This document shows positions 17,034 through 25,623 of a DNA stretch of 64,000 nucleotides, one piece after another. This stretch comes from Paracoccus sp. (in: a-proteobacteria) (GTDB taxonomy: Bacteria > Pseudomonadota > Alphaproteobacteria > Rhodobacterales > Rhodobacteraceae): the NCBI RefSeq assembly GCF_030538755.1, contig NZ_JAUNTJ010000017.1:1-64000 (forward strand). Direction: 5' to 3'. The position numbers and the translations under genes are program-made. Each line of letters opens with the position of its first letter. Position 1 is the first letter of the stretch. Below the pieces are notes generated by a model. It saw only the letters and a program-made list of their open reading frames with translations. It was not told the origin of the DNA and searched no databases.

Positions 17034-18254
17034 ATGACCAGCCATCACGACGATCTGGAAACCCGCAGTGCGGATGAACGAGAGGCCGCCCTGATGCGCG
17101 ACCTGCCCGCCGCGCTGACCCGTGCCAAGATGGCCCCGGCCCTGGCGCGGCTGCTGCGCGAGGTGGACCCGGATCAGATCACGACCCGCGCCGCACTGGC
17201 CAGCCTGCCGGTGATCCGCAAGGCGGAACTGTCTGATGCGCAAAAGAAATCGCCGCCCTTTGGGGGCTTTGCCACGCGCAAGGCGGCCGAGTTCGATCAT
17301 ATCTTTCAGTCGCCCGGCCCGATCTATGAACCGGGCCGTCGGGAAGGCGACTGGTGGCGTCTTGGCCGGTTTCTGCACGCCGCCGGGGTCGGGCGTGGCG
17401 ACATTGTGCAGAACTGTTTCGGCTATCACCTGACGCCCGCAGGGATGATGTTCGAATCGGGCGCGCGGGCGGTGGATGCTGCCGTTTTGCCCGCTGGAAC
17501 CGGACAGACCGAATTGCAGGTCCGCGCGGCGGTGGATATTGGCACGACCGTCTATGCAGGCACGCCGGATTATCTGAAGATCATTCTGGATAAGGCCGAC
17601 GAGATGGGCGAACAGCTTGGCTTTACCCGCGCAACCGTGTCGGGCGGGGCGCTGTTCCCGTCGCTGCGTCAGGCCTATGCCGACCGTAGGATCGTCACCC
17701 GGCAATGCTATGCCACCGCCGATCTGGGGCTGCTGGCCTACGAATCCGATTCGATCGACGGGATGATCGTGGACGAGGGCGTGATCGTTGAAATCGTCCG
17801 CCCCGGCACCGGCGATCCGGTCCCCGAAGGCGAGGTTGGCGAGGTGGTCGTCACCACGATGAACCCCGATTATCCGCTGATTCGATTCGCCACGGGCGAT
17901 CTGTCGGCGGTGCTGCCGGGCACAAGCCCCTGCGGCCGCACCAATATGCGCATCAAGGGCTGGATGGGCCGGGCCGATCAGACGACCAAGATCAAGGGCA
18001 TGTTCGTGCGCCCCGAACAGGTCGCCGCGCTGGTCGCCCGGCACCCCGAAATCGCCCGCGCCCGCGTGATCGCCACCCGCGAGGGCGAGATGGACAGCAT
18101 GACCATCCGCATCGAAGCACCTGATTCAACAGGTGAATCCTATGCCGCAACCGTTGCCGACGTTCTTAAGCTGAAAGGTCGTATCGAGGTTGTCGCCCCT
18201 GGCAGCCTGCCCAACGACGGCCTGGTGATCGAGGATCAGCGCAAATACGACTGA
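17034..18254 (+). CDS. PaaK-like phenylacetate-CoA ligase family protein
   Basis: A 406-residue adenylate-forming enzyme of the PaaK type. The early part is short, and the P-loop is not as clear as in FadD-type ligases. The later domain is well preserved: GTTVYAGTPDYLKII, RQCYATADLGLLAYE, then GEVGEVVVTT, RFATGDLSAVL and RADQTTKIKGMFVRPEQV, which is the PaaK C-terminal swing region. Such genes usually close operons that contain an acyl-CoA synthetase and a Liv-type ABC importer. Substrate could be an aryl acid; unproven. CAGGGGGA precedes the ATG. Confidence 0.85.
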   Translation: MTSHHDDLETRSADEREAALMRDLPAALTRAKMAPALARLLREVDPDQITTRAALASLPVIRKAELSDAQKKSPPFGGFATRKAAEFDHIFQSPGPIYEPGRREGDWWRLGRFLHAAGVGRGDIVQNCFGYHLTPAGMMFESGARAVDAAVLPAGTGQTELQVRAAVDIGTTVYAGTPDYLKIILDKADEMGEQLGFTRATVSGGALFPSLRQAYADRRIVTRQCYATADLGLLAYESDSIDGMIVDEGVIVEIVRPGTGDPVPEGEVGEVVVTTMNPDYPLIRFATGDLSAVLPGTSPCGRTNMRIKGWMGRADQTTKIKGMFVRPEQVAALVARHPEIARARVIATREGEMDSMTIRIEAPDSTGESYAATVADVLKLKGRIEVVAPGSLPNDGLVIEDQRKYD

Positions 18255-18279
18255 TGCAGAATACGATGCATTTGAAGCG

Positions 18280-18294
18280 TTAACTTGTTTTGAA
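18280..18294 (+). promoter_or_regulatory. candidate CtrA box upstream of motB
   Basis: TTAA-N7-TGAA, seven of eight positions of the alphaproteobacterial CtrA consensus TTAA-N7-TTAA, 55 bases before the motB start. A second near-match lies ahead of flgE. CtrA controls flagellar genes in many Rhodobacteraceae; the match alone is not proof. Confidence 0.45.
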
Positions 18295-18348
18295 AGGCGT
18301 CCTGATAAACTTTCCACCCTTGGGTAACTGAAACTTGGGGGTGGCATC

Positions 18349-19098
18349 ATGGCCGCTGATAAGGGCAGAGCATCTGCTCCGATCATTATCAAACGTGTGC
18401 AGGTCGGTGGCGGCGGTCATCACGGCGGCGCATGGAAAGTGGCCTATGCGGATTTCGTGACCGCAATGATGGCATTTTTTCTGCTGATGTGGCTGCTGAA
18501 TGCGACCACTGAAAAACAGCGTCGCGGTTTGGCCGATTATTTCGACCCGACGATCATGCAGTCCCAGACCGGCTCGGGCGATTCGGTCGAGGATGGGCAG
18601 GGTCAGGCCGAAAAGATGACTGGCGATGCCGCTCAGTTTCAGGAAATGGTCAAACAGATTCAGGATGCCCTGACCGGATCGGGCGCCGAATCAATGCAGC
18701 ATACCAACGCGCTGCGCCATGTCGTCACGCGGCTGACCGATGAAGGTCTGGTCATCGAACTGTCTGATTTGACGGATGAACCGTTGTTTGTCGAAGATAC
18801 GGCGCAGCCGCATCAGGTCACGCGCGAACTGGCCGATATTCTGGCGCGGGTTCTGGGCCGGGTGCGCAACGATCTGGCGATTTCCGGCCATGTGCGCGCC
18901 TATCCGGCGATGATGACCAGATCACCGGTCTGGCCGCTGTCCGATGCTCGCGCTCACACTGTGCGCAACCTGCTGGAACAGGCGAATCTGGATGGTCAGC
19001 GTATCCAGCGCGTCACTGGCTGGGCCGACCGCAAAAACCGCTCGGCCAACCCGATGGACCCTGCAAACAACCGGATTGAAGTGATTTTACTGAGATAG
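18349..19098 (+). CDS. motB: flagellar motor protein MotB
   Basis: A 249-residue stator protein. The N-terminus is cytoplasmic and Gly/His rich; the single membrane helix starts at WKVAYADFVTAMMAFFLLMW, with Asp35 as the proton-carrying residue. After a plug/linker comes a peptidoglycan-binding OmpA-like domain (about 120-249) with NDLAISGHVRA and LSDARAHTVRNLLEQ. It is on the short side for MotB. No motA is next to it; the partner must lie elsewhere. GGGGGTGG precedes the ATG. First gene of the flagellar group here. Confidence 0.93.
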   Translation: MAADKGRASAPIIIKRVQVGGGGHHGGAWKVAYADFVTAMMAFFLLMWLLNATTEKQRRGLADYFDPTIMQSQTGSGDSVEDGQGQAEKMTGDAAQFQEMVKQIQDALTGSGAESMQHTNALRHVVTRLTDEGLVIELSDLTDEPLFVEDTAQPHQVTRELADILARVLGRVRNDLAISGHVRAYPAMMTRSPVWPLSDARAHTVRNLLEQANLDGQRIQRVTGWADRKNRSANPMDPANNRIEVILLR

Positions 19099-19118
19099 CC
19101 GGGAAAAGCTGTCGGGCG

Positions 19119-19133
19119 TTAGGCGAATTTTAA
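19119..19133 (+). promoter_or_regulatory. candidate CtrA box upstream of flgE
   Basis: TTAG-N7-TTAA, seven of eight positions of TTAA-N7-TTAA, 53 bases before the flgE ATG and in nearly the same relative position as the box ahead of motB. That shared placement strengthens both calls. Confidence 0.45.
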
Positions 19134-19185
19134 GGCGTCTGGTCCATGGTGCATTCAAAGGTTCAAACGCAAGGATAGCAGCCAC

Positions 19186-20511
19186 ATGACGATGTCTTCA
19201 GCCCTCAGCGCCGGTGTTTCGGGTCTTTCGGCCAACGCCATGCGCCTGGCGACGATTTCGGACAATATCGCGAACTCGTCCACCTATGGCTACAAGCGGG
19301 TCGAAACAGAATTCGATGCGATGGTGCTGATCGAGGGGAATTCGACCGGGATGTATTCGGCGGGCGGCGTGCGCGCCACCTCGCATCGCATCATCGACCA
19401 GAACGGTGCGCTTATCGGCACATCGAATCCGCTGGATATTGCCATCTCGGGCCGTGGGATGCTGCCTGTCACCACCGCCGTCGCGCTGGACAATCAGATG
19501 AGCGATCTGCCCATGCTGATGACCCGCACCGGCAGCTTCCGTCCCGATGCCAATGGCATTCTCAAGACCGAATCCGGGCTGGTTCTGATGGGTTGGCCCG
19601 CAAACAGCGATGGTTCGATCCCGCTGATGCCGCGCGATACGATCGCTGGGATGCAGCCGATCAAGATCGACAAGAACCAGACCGCCAGCGACCCGACCCG
19701 CAACATTTTTCTCAGCATGAACCTGCCTGCGTCGGAAACGCGCGATACCGCCGATGGCGAACCGATCACCATGAGCGTGGAATATTTCGGCAACCTCGGC
19801 ACATCTGAGACTCTGACGCTCAGCTTCACGCCCGAGATCCCGGATGATCCCGGTCTGTCGAACACCTGGACGGTCGAGGTCCGCGATTCCGCCGGGAACC
19901 CGCCCGAGGATGTGATCGAAACCTTCCAACTCGTCTTTGACGATGCAGCCGGCACCGCCGGCACCATCAAAGAGGTGAATGACGACGGTGGTAATGCGCA
20001 TGGAAAATACGATGCCGAAACCGGCAAGCTGAATTTCAACGTCGCTGGCGGGCCCATGTCGCTGGAGATTGGCAAGATCAATGGTGTCAGCGGGATGCGG
20101 CAACTGTCCAGCAGCTTTTCGACCACCAACGTAACCAAGGATGGCTCTCCGGTCGGTAATCTGGCGTCGGTTGAAATTGATCCGAACGGCCTGATCCGCG
20201 CGACCTATGACACCGGCTTTATGAAGGTTCTTTACAAAGTGCCGCTGGCGGATGTGCCGAACCCGAACGGTTTGATCGCGCTGGACAAGCAGACCTTCAA
20301 GATTTCGCCAACCTCGGGGTCGTTCTTCTTGTGGGATGCAGGTGACGGCCCGACTGGCGAAGTTGTCGGTTATGCCCGTGAAGAGTCCACAACCGATGTT
20401 GCCGACGAACTGACCAGTCTGATCGTAACGCAGCGGGCCTATTCCTCGAACGCCAAGGTCATCCAGACCGTGGATGAGATGCTTCAGGAAACGACCAACA
20501 TCAAACGCTGA
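19186..20511 (+). CDS. flgE: flagellar hook protein FlgE
   Basis: A 441-residue exported rod/hook-type protein. The N-terminal D0 helix (SSALSAGVSGLSANAMRLAT) and the rod motif ISDNIANSSTYGYKR are typical, as is the C-terminal coiled-coil AYSSNAKVIQTVDEMLQETTNI. The central region (about 80-400) is the variable hook domain, here with an immunoglobulin-like stretch. There is no cleavable signal peptide, as expected for flagellar type III export. flgK follows after 34 bases. Confidence 0.95.
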   Translation: MTMSSALSAGVSGLSANAMRLATISDNIANSSTYGYKRVETEFDAMVLIEGNSTGMYSAGGVRATSHRIIDQNGALIGTSNPLDIAISGRGMLPVTTAVALDNQMSDLPMLMTRTGSFRPDANGILKTESGLVLMGWPANSDGSIPLMPRDTIAGMQPIKIDKNQTASDPTRNIFLSMNLPASETRDTADGEPITMSVEYFGNLGTSETLTLSFTPEIPDDPGLSNTWTVEVRDSAGNPPEDVIETFQLVFDDAAGTAGTIKEVNDDGGNAHGKYDAETGKLNFNVAGGPMSLEIGKINGVSGMRQLSSSFSTTNVTKDGSPVGNLASVEIDPNGLIRATYDTGFMKVLYKVPLADVPNPNGLIALDKQTFKISPTSGSFFLWDAGDGPTGEVVGYAREESTTDVADELTSLIVTQRAYSSNAKVIQTVDEMLQETTNIKR

Positions 20512-20545
20512 TGATTGCACCGGGAGTTGCTGAAAGGAAGACAGC

Positions 20546-22000
20546 ATGAACCTTACAAGAGCTTTGTCCAACGCCGTAACCGGCCTTCAGGCCAGCGGTC
20601 GCGGCACCGAAACCGTGTCTTCGAACCTCGCCAATATCATGACGCCGGGCTATGCCCGGCGTGAGATGGAGGTGTCGTCCCAATCCTGGTCGGGGGGCGT
20701 CGGTGGCGTTCATGTGAATGGTATCAACCGCATCGTTAACGATACTCTGGTTGCAGAAAATCGTTCGGCAAGCGGTGCCAAACAAGGTGCGATGATCCAG
20801 TCGCAGTTCCTGACCTCGATGGAAAATCTGGTTGGCGTTCCCGGTGAGACCGGCTCTCTTTCATCCGCGCTCAGTGGTTTTCAGACCGCACTGGCGTCGG
20901 CCTCGGCCCGGCCGGATGATGAAGTCCGCCTGACCAATGTCGTGTCATCTGCAACGGTATTGGCGCGACAGTTGAATGCAATTGGCGACGGTATTCAGGC
21001 GGCACGTTCCGCTGCGGATCAACAGATTGCTGCCGATGTGGCCAATCTGAACGCGGATTTGCAGCGTGTGGCCGAACTGAATCGGCGCATTTCCTCGCTT
21101 GGCAGCAGCGGCGTCGAAACGCTTTCCATGGAGGATGAACGTCAGACAATTATCGACCGTATTTCGACGATTATTCCCGTCCAGCAAGTCGAGCGGCCCG
21201 GAAACAAGCTGGCTCTTTTCGCAACGGGCGGCACAATTTTGCTGGACGGAAGCAAACCATCAAATTTCGAGTTTACCGCAGTTGGCCAGATATCGGCAGA
21301 TATGACGGTCCAAGGCGGGCAGCTTGGGGTGCTTTCGGTTGACGGTCACCAGATTTCTGCCAGCAAAATGGCAATGCTGGGCGGCGGAACGCTGGTGGCA
21401 TCATTCGCGGTACGCGATGATCTGGCACCGCAGTTGCAACGTGAAATTGATGCGCTTGCACTGGATTTGCATGATCGCCTTGCAAGCGACACTGTGGATT
21501 CGACGCTTGATGGAAGCCCTGGTTTTTTTACCGATGACGGCTCGCTTGCGTCCCTTGATGCGATTGATGGCCTTGCCTCTCGCATCCGTATCAACTCTGC
21601 ACTCAATGCGGTTGATGGCGGGGACGTGTGGAGGGTTCGAGATGGCATAGGTGCCACATCGCAGGGTAGTGTTGGTAATGGCAGCCTGCTGGATCGGATC
21701 AGCGCAGCTTTGACAGCGCCGAAAACCATGGCGGACGCGGCGACCTTTGGGGGGCAGTCGGGCCTTGATGATTTTGCGGGGCAGCTTTCGTCCCGCTTGG
21801 GGAGTCGTCGCGTCAGTGCGGATGCCGAACTGGCAGTTCGAAACGCGAGATCAACGACCCTTTCCACTCGCCTGATGGCTGACGGTGTTGACAGCGATGC
21901 CGAGATGCGCCGCCTGTTGCAATATGAACATGCTTACTCTGCCAACGCGAAGGTCATTCAGACCATCGACGATATGCTGAAAACACTGTTGAGTATCTGA
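20546..22000 (+). CDS. flgK: flagellar hook-associated protein FlgK
   Basis: A 484-residue hook-filament junction protein (HAP1). N-terminal NAVTGLQASGRGTETVSSNLANIMTPGYARR and C-terminal YEHAYSANAKVIQTIDDMLKTLLS are family hallmarks. The middle part is shorter than in enteric FlgK (~550 residues). Base composition falls along the gene: the first third looks like the chromosome, the rest is visibly richer in A/T. Ribosome site AAAGGAAG. The stop is one base before the flgL start. Confidence 0.94.
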   Translation: MNLTRALSNAVTGLQASGRGTETVSSNLANIMTPGYARREMEVSSQSWSGGVGGVHVNGINRIVNDTLVAENRSASGAKQGAMIQSQFLTSMENLVGVPGETGSLSSALSGFQTALASASARPDDEVRLTNVVSSATVLARQLNAIGDGIQAARSAADQQIAADVANLNADLQRVAELNRRISSLGSSGVETLSMEDERQTIIDRISTIIPVQQVERPGNKLALFATGGTILLDGSKPSNFEFTAVGQISADMTVQGGQLGVLSVDGHQISASKMAMLGGGTLVASFAVRDDLAPQLQREIDALALDLHDRLASDTVDSTLDGSPGFFTDDGSLASLDAIDGLASRIRINSALNAVDGGDVWRVRDGIGATSQGSVGNGSLLDRISAALTAPKTMADAATFGGQSGLDDFAGQLSSRLGSRRVSADAELAVRNARSTTLSTRLMADGVDSDAEMRRLLQYEHAYSANAKVIQTIDDMLKTLLSI

Positions 22001-22001
22001 T

Positions 22002-23018
22002 ATGACCATCAATCCCATTGGCGATAACGCCCGTGCTTATGCGCTGCAAAATGCAACTAACAGGTTGAAATCGACGCTTGATGCTCTTTCATCGGAACTG
22101 AACAGCGGTAAAGTGGCTGATATTACACAGCGTGTGCGGGGAAATCTCCAGCCGCTTAATCATATCGAAAACCGAATGTCACTGCTGCAACAGTTCAAGC
22201 TGAATTCCGCAGAGGCTTCCGGTCAAGTTGATGCGATGCAGGCTGTTCTGGGGGATGTGCATTCCAAAGTGGAAAAAATGGGCGTAACGCTGATGGCAGT
22301 TACGGTGTCTGAATCTCCTCATATCGTGTCGGCTTACGCCCAAGAATCGTCGCAGGCATTCCAATCAGTAATATCTCAGCTTAATACAACAGTGGCGGGT
22401 GTTGCCATTTTTAGTGGCGTTGACACTGATCGTTTGCCTCTGGCCTCGGCGGACAGCATTCTGGCCGAGCTTGAAACAATCGTTTCTGGCGCCACAACGG
22501 CTGATGAGGCTAGTGTGCTGCTAGATGACTGGTTTTCAGCCCCGGCAGGTGATGGCGGCTTTCTGGACTTTGCCTATTCCGGGTCGCAAGGTGGAATGCG
22601 GCAGGTTCAGCTGTCAGAACGGGATAAGGCGGCGGTTGAGATTGATGCAAGCCATCCAGTTTTGCGTGATACAATGAAGCTGATGGCCATGGGTGCGCTT
22701 GTTGATCGTGGCTTTCTCTCAGATTCGCCGGTCGAGCAGAAAGAGATTTTACGCCTGTCTGGCATGGGTTTGTTCAAGAATACCCCTGATGTCATTGGCC
22801 TGCGTAGCAATCTAGGCCTGACTCAGCAGCAGATAGAAAGCGTAAGTGCGCAAAATGCCAGTGCACTCGCATCTTATGAGATCGCGCGCAATGAAATGGT
22901 TTCTGCTGACCCGTTTGCGACCTCGACTGCGCTGATGGAAGTTCAGACCCAGTTGGAGACGCTTTATACGCTGACGTCGCGCCTTTCCAACCTCAAGCTT
23001 GTGGATTACCTCCGGTGA
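22002..23018 (+). CDS. flgL: flagellar hook-filament junction protein FlgL
   Basis: A 338-residue flagellin-like junction protein (HAP3). N-terminal DNARAYALQNATNRLKSTLD and C-terminal MEVQTQLETLYTLTSRLSNLKLVDYL give the terminal helices of the flagellin fold. Internal sequence is divergent, and GC content by eye is about 50%, clearly below neighbours. The start follows the flgK stop by one base, and the stop overlaps the flgI GTG by four bases, so flgK-flgL-flgI are translationally linked. Confidence 0.9.
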   Translation: MTINPIGDNARAYALQNATNRLKSTLDALSSELNSGKVADITQRVRGNLQPLNHIENRMSLLQQFKLNSAEASGQVDAMQAVLGDVHSKVEKMGVTLMAVTVSESPHIVSAYAQESSQAFQSVISQLNTTVAGVAIFSGVDTDRLPLASADSILAELETIVSGATTADEASVLLDDWFSAPAGDGGFLDFAYSGSQGGMRQVQLSERDKAAVEIDASHPVLRDTMKLMAMGALVDRGFLSDSPVEQKEILRLSGMGLFKNTPDVIGLRSNLGLTQQQIESVSAQNASALASYEIARNEMVSADPFATSTALMEVQTQLETLYTLTSRLSNLKLVDYLR

Positions 23019-24115
23019 AGAAAATTATCGCGCTAATCGCCCTTTTTTTGCTGCCTGCCTTGGCCTCTGCTGCGCCTGTGCGGATCAAGGATCTTGCGAA
23101 CTTTGATGGTGTCCGGGGGAACGATCTGGTTGGCTATGGCCTTGTCGTGGGGCTTGATGGGACGGGCGACAGCTTTCGTAACGCGCCTTTTGCTGAAGAT
23201 ATGTTGGCAGGTCTTTTAGAGCGACTTGGTGTTAACGTGTCTGACGATGCCCTGCGGTCGAAAAATGTTGCTGCTGTTATTGTTACGGCGGATTTGCCGC
23301 CTTTTGCCCGCGCCGGAAGCCGTGTCGATGTAAATGTTGCCACTATTGGCGATGCCAAAAGCCTGTTGGGCGGAACATTGGTGATGACGCCACTTAAGGC
23401 CGCAGATGGAAATATCTATGCTGTGGCGCAGGGTTCGATCATCTCGGGGGGCGCGGCTGCATCTGGGCAAGCGGCCCGTGTGGTCGAAGGGGTGCCGACA
23501 GCGGGCACAATCCCGGTTGGTGCTCGTGTCGAAAGAGAGGTGGATTTCGATTTTTCTGAAATTCAGGATATTCGCATCGCGCTTAGAAATGCCGATTTCA
23601 CAACGGCTGTTCTGATTGAGGATGCAATCAACAGGGATTTTGGAAACCGTATAGCGCGCACCGATGACAGCGGCACTGTTTCTGTCGATTTTCAGCGTCT
23701 CGGTTCCGTTAATCCGGCGCGTGTCCTTGCACGTATCGAAAATTTGACTGTTGAACCTCAGGATAAGGCCAAGGTGGTGATCGACCACAGGTCAGGGACT
23801 ATTGTGATGGGGAATAATGTGCGTATTTCGCGCGTGGCCGTGTCGCAGGGGAATCTGACGCTTAAAGTGGCGGAAACGCCCGTGGTTTCTCAGCCCAATC
23901 CATTTGCGGCGGGCCAGACTGTAGTTGTTCCGCGCACGAATGTAGAGCTTTCAAATGAAGCGGGGATTGGCTTTGCCGAAGTTTCTGGCGAGACGTCTCT
24001 GTCTGAAGTTGTGGCAGGGCTGAATGCGCTTGGTGTCCGTCCGCGCGAGATGATTGATATTCTGAAATCTATCCACGGCGCTGGTGCGCTGCATGCCGAG
24101 CTGCTGGTTCAATAA
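23015..24115 (+). CDS. flgI: flagellar P-ring protein FlgI
   Basis: A 366-residue periplasmic P-ring subunit. Signal peptide MKKIIALIALFLLPALASA, then the invariant RIKDLANFDGVRGNDLVGYGLVVGL. Later motifs VVIDHRSGTIVMGNNVRIS and EMIDILKSIHGAGALHAEL are standard. It starts with GTG overlapping flgL. It is the last flagellar gene here and is directly followed by hisH on the other strand. Its AT-rich composition contrasts sharply with hisH. Confidence 0.95.
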   Translation: MKKIIALIALFLLPALASAAPVRIKDLANFDGVRGNDLVGYGLVVGLDGTGDSFRNAPFAEDMLAGLLERLGVNVSDDALRSKNVAAVIVTADLPPFARAGSRVDVNVATIGDAKSLLGGTLVMTPLKAADGNIYAVAQGSIISGGAAASGQAARVVEGVPTAGTIPVGARVEREVDFDFSEIQDIRIALRNADFTTAVLIEDAINRDFGNRIARTDDSGTVSVDFQRLGSVNPARVLARIENLTVEPQDKAKVVIDHRSGTIVMGNNVRISRVAVSQGNLTLKVAETPVVSQPNPFAAGQTVVVPRTNVELSNEAGIGFAEVSGETSLSEVVAGLNALGVRPREMIDILKSIHGAGALHAELLVQ

Positions 24116-24150
24116 GTGTGCGGTGGCAATCGTCCATATACATGCAATGG

Positions 24151-24169
24151 GCCGGGGGCCTCCCCCGGC
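24151..24169. terminator. stem-loop between convergent flgI and hisH
   Basis: GCCGGGGG / CCCCCGGC with a three-base loop. It sits midway between the two convergent genes and can fold in either transcript. Only a short T-run follows on the + strand, so it is a likely but not certain terminator. The GC-rich hairpin resembles those next to the family A repeats. Confidence 0.55.
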
Positions 24170-24194
24170 TTTGTATCGCGGCGCAATCGCGGCC

Positions 24195-24824
24195 CTACAC
24201 CTGCCAGCGTAGAAAATTGGCAATTATCCGCAGCCCGACGGTTTGGGATTTTTCCGGGTGGAACTGGGTGCCTACGATATTGTCGCGTCCGACCACCGCT
24301 GTCACGGCCCCGCCATAATGGGCCGTTGCCAGCAGATGCGCGGTGTTGGCGACCTTGAACTGCCAGCTATGCACAAAATAGGCATGGTCGCCGGTGGTGA
24401 TGCCTTCCAGAACAGGGTGCGGGTGCAGAACGGTCAGGTCGTTCCAGCCCATATGCGGCACTTTCAGGCCAGGCGTGTCGATGGCGGTAATCTCGCCGCC
24501 GATCCAGCCGAGGCCGGGGGTTTCGCGATACTCATGCCCCACATCTGCCAGCATCTGCATTCCGACGCAGATGCCCATGAATGGCACCCCGCCCGCAATC
24601 ACACGCTCGCGCAGGGCATCGACCATGCCCGGCACCGCGTCCAGCGCCGCGCGGCAGGCCGGAAAGGCACCGTCGCCCGGCAGGATAATGCGATCGGCGC
24701 GGCGCACCACATCGGGGTCGGCGGTCACGATCACCTCGGCCCCGGCATCGCGGCCCATCAACTGCACCGCCTTTTCGGCCGAATGCAGGTTGCCGCTGTC
24801 ATAATCGACCAGCGCCACCCGCAT
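24195..24824 (-). CDS. hisH: imidazole glycerol phosphate synthase, glutaminase subunit
   Basis: A 209-residue glutamine amidotransferase that supplies ammonia to HisF in histidine synthesis. Nucleophile Cys86 is in PFMGICVGMQM, and the His-Glu pair is in TQFHPEKSQ. Length is normal. The hisB stop overlaps its ATG by one base (TAATG). In related genomes hisA and hisF usually follow; here flagellar genes lie next, so the cluster is split. Confidence 0.97.
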   Translation of the reverse strand: MRVALVDYDSGNLHSAEKAVQLMGRDAGAEVIVTADPDVVRRADRIILPGDGAFPACRAALDAVPGMVDALRERVIAGGVPFMGICVGMQMLADVGHEYRETPGLGWIGGEITAIDTPGLKVPHMGWNDLTVLHPHPVLEGITTGDHAYFVHSWQFKVANTAHLLATAHYGGAVTAVVGRDNIVGTQFHPEKSQTVGLRIIANFLRWQV

Positions 24825-25408
24825 TACAGCGCCCCCTTGGTCGAGGGCAGCGCGTCGCTGCGCGGGTCAGGCTCGACCGCTTCACGCAGGGCGCGGGCCA
24901 CGGCCTTGAAGGTGGCCTCGGCGATGTGGTGCGAATTGATCCCATGCAGCCGGTCCACATGCAGCGTGATGCCGCCGTGCGTGGACAGCGCCTGAAAGAA
25001 TTCGCGCACCAGTTCCACGTCAAAGCTGCCGATCTTGTGCGTCGGGAAATCGACATTCCACACCAGATAAGGCCGCCCCGACAGATCCAGCGCGGCCCGC
25101 ACCAGCGTATCGTCCATCGCCAGATGAAACGCGCCATAGCGGCGGATGCCCTTTTTGTCGCCCAAGGCCCGCACCAAAGCCTGACCGATGGCGATGCCGG
25201 TATCCTCGACCGTGTGGTGATCGTCGATATGCAGATCGCCATCTGCCCGCACGGTCAGGTCGATCAGCGAATGCCGCGACAACTGATCCAGCATATGGTC
25301 AAAAAAGCCGACCCCCGTCTGATTGTCATAAACCCCGGTGCCGTCGAGGTTTACCGTGACCTCGATCCGGGTCTCGGCGGTGTTGCGGGAAACGGTTGCT
25401 GTGCGCAT
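24824..25408 (-). CDS. hisB: imidazoleglycerol-phosphate dehydratase
   Basis: A 194-residue single-domain IGP dehydratase (no phosphatase domain), sixth step of histidine synthesis. The two metal-binding His clusters [14 protein letters not shown] and DDHHTVEDT, and later [10 protein letters not shown], are intact. I use ATG at 25408 ([17 protein letters not shown]), which matches family length and has AAGGAT upstream; ATG codons at 25423 and 25468 are possible but add unconserved residues. Confidence 0.96.
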   Translation of the reverse strand: MRTATVSRNTAETRIEVTVNLDGTGVYDNQTGVGFFDHMLDQLSRHSLIDLTVRADGDLHIDDHHTVEDTGIAIGQALVRALGDKKGIRRYGAFHLAMDDTLVRAALDLSGRPYLVWNVDFPTHKIGSFDVELVREFFQALSTHGGITLHVDRLHGINSHHIAEATFKAVARALREAVEPDPRSDALPSTKGAL

Positions 25409-25623
25409 CGGTTCATCCTTCATCTCTGCCTGTTCTTTAGCCCGGCAGACCCCGCGCGCCAAGATCATGCGCAGATTCGTCGTATCTGGTTCCGGTCCGG
25501 TCGATTCTGGTGGATGTTGGTGGGGTGGCTGTCTTCATATTTCTGTGATACGCCCCGGTGTTTCTGCGGCATAACGCCGCCGTCCGACCGACCGATCACA
25601 GCCACCGCGAGAAAGGAAAGAGG

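Noticed and set aside
18281-18308. Sigma-28-like promoter (TAACTTGT...CCTGATAA) before motB
   Set aside because: Only partial match with a 12-base spacer, and it overlaps the better CtrA-type box.
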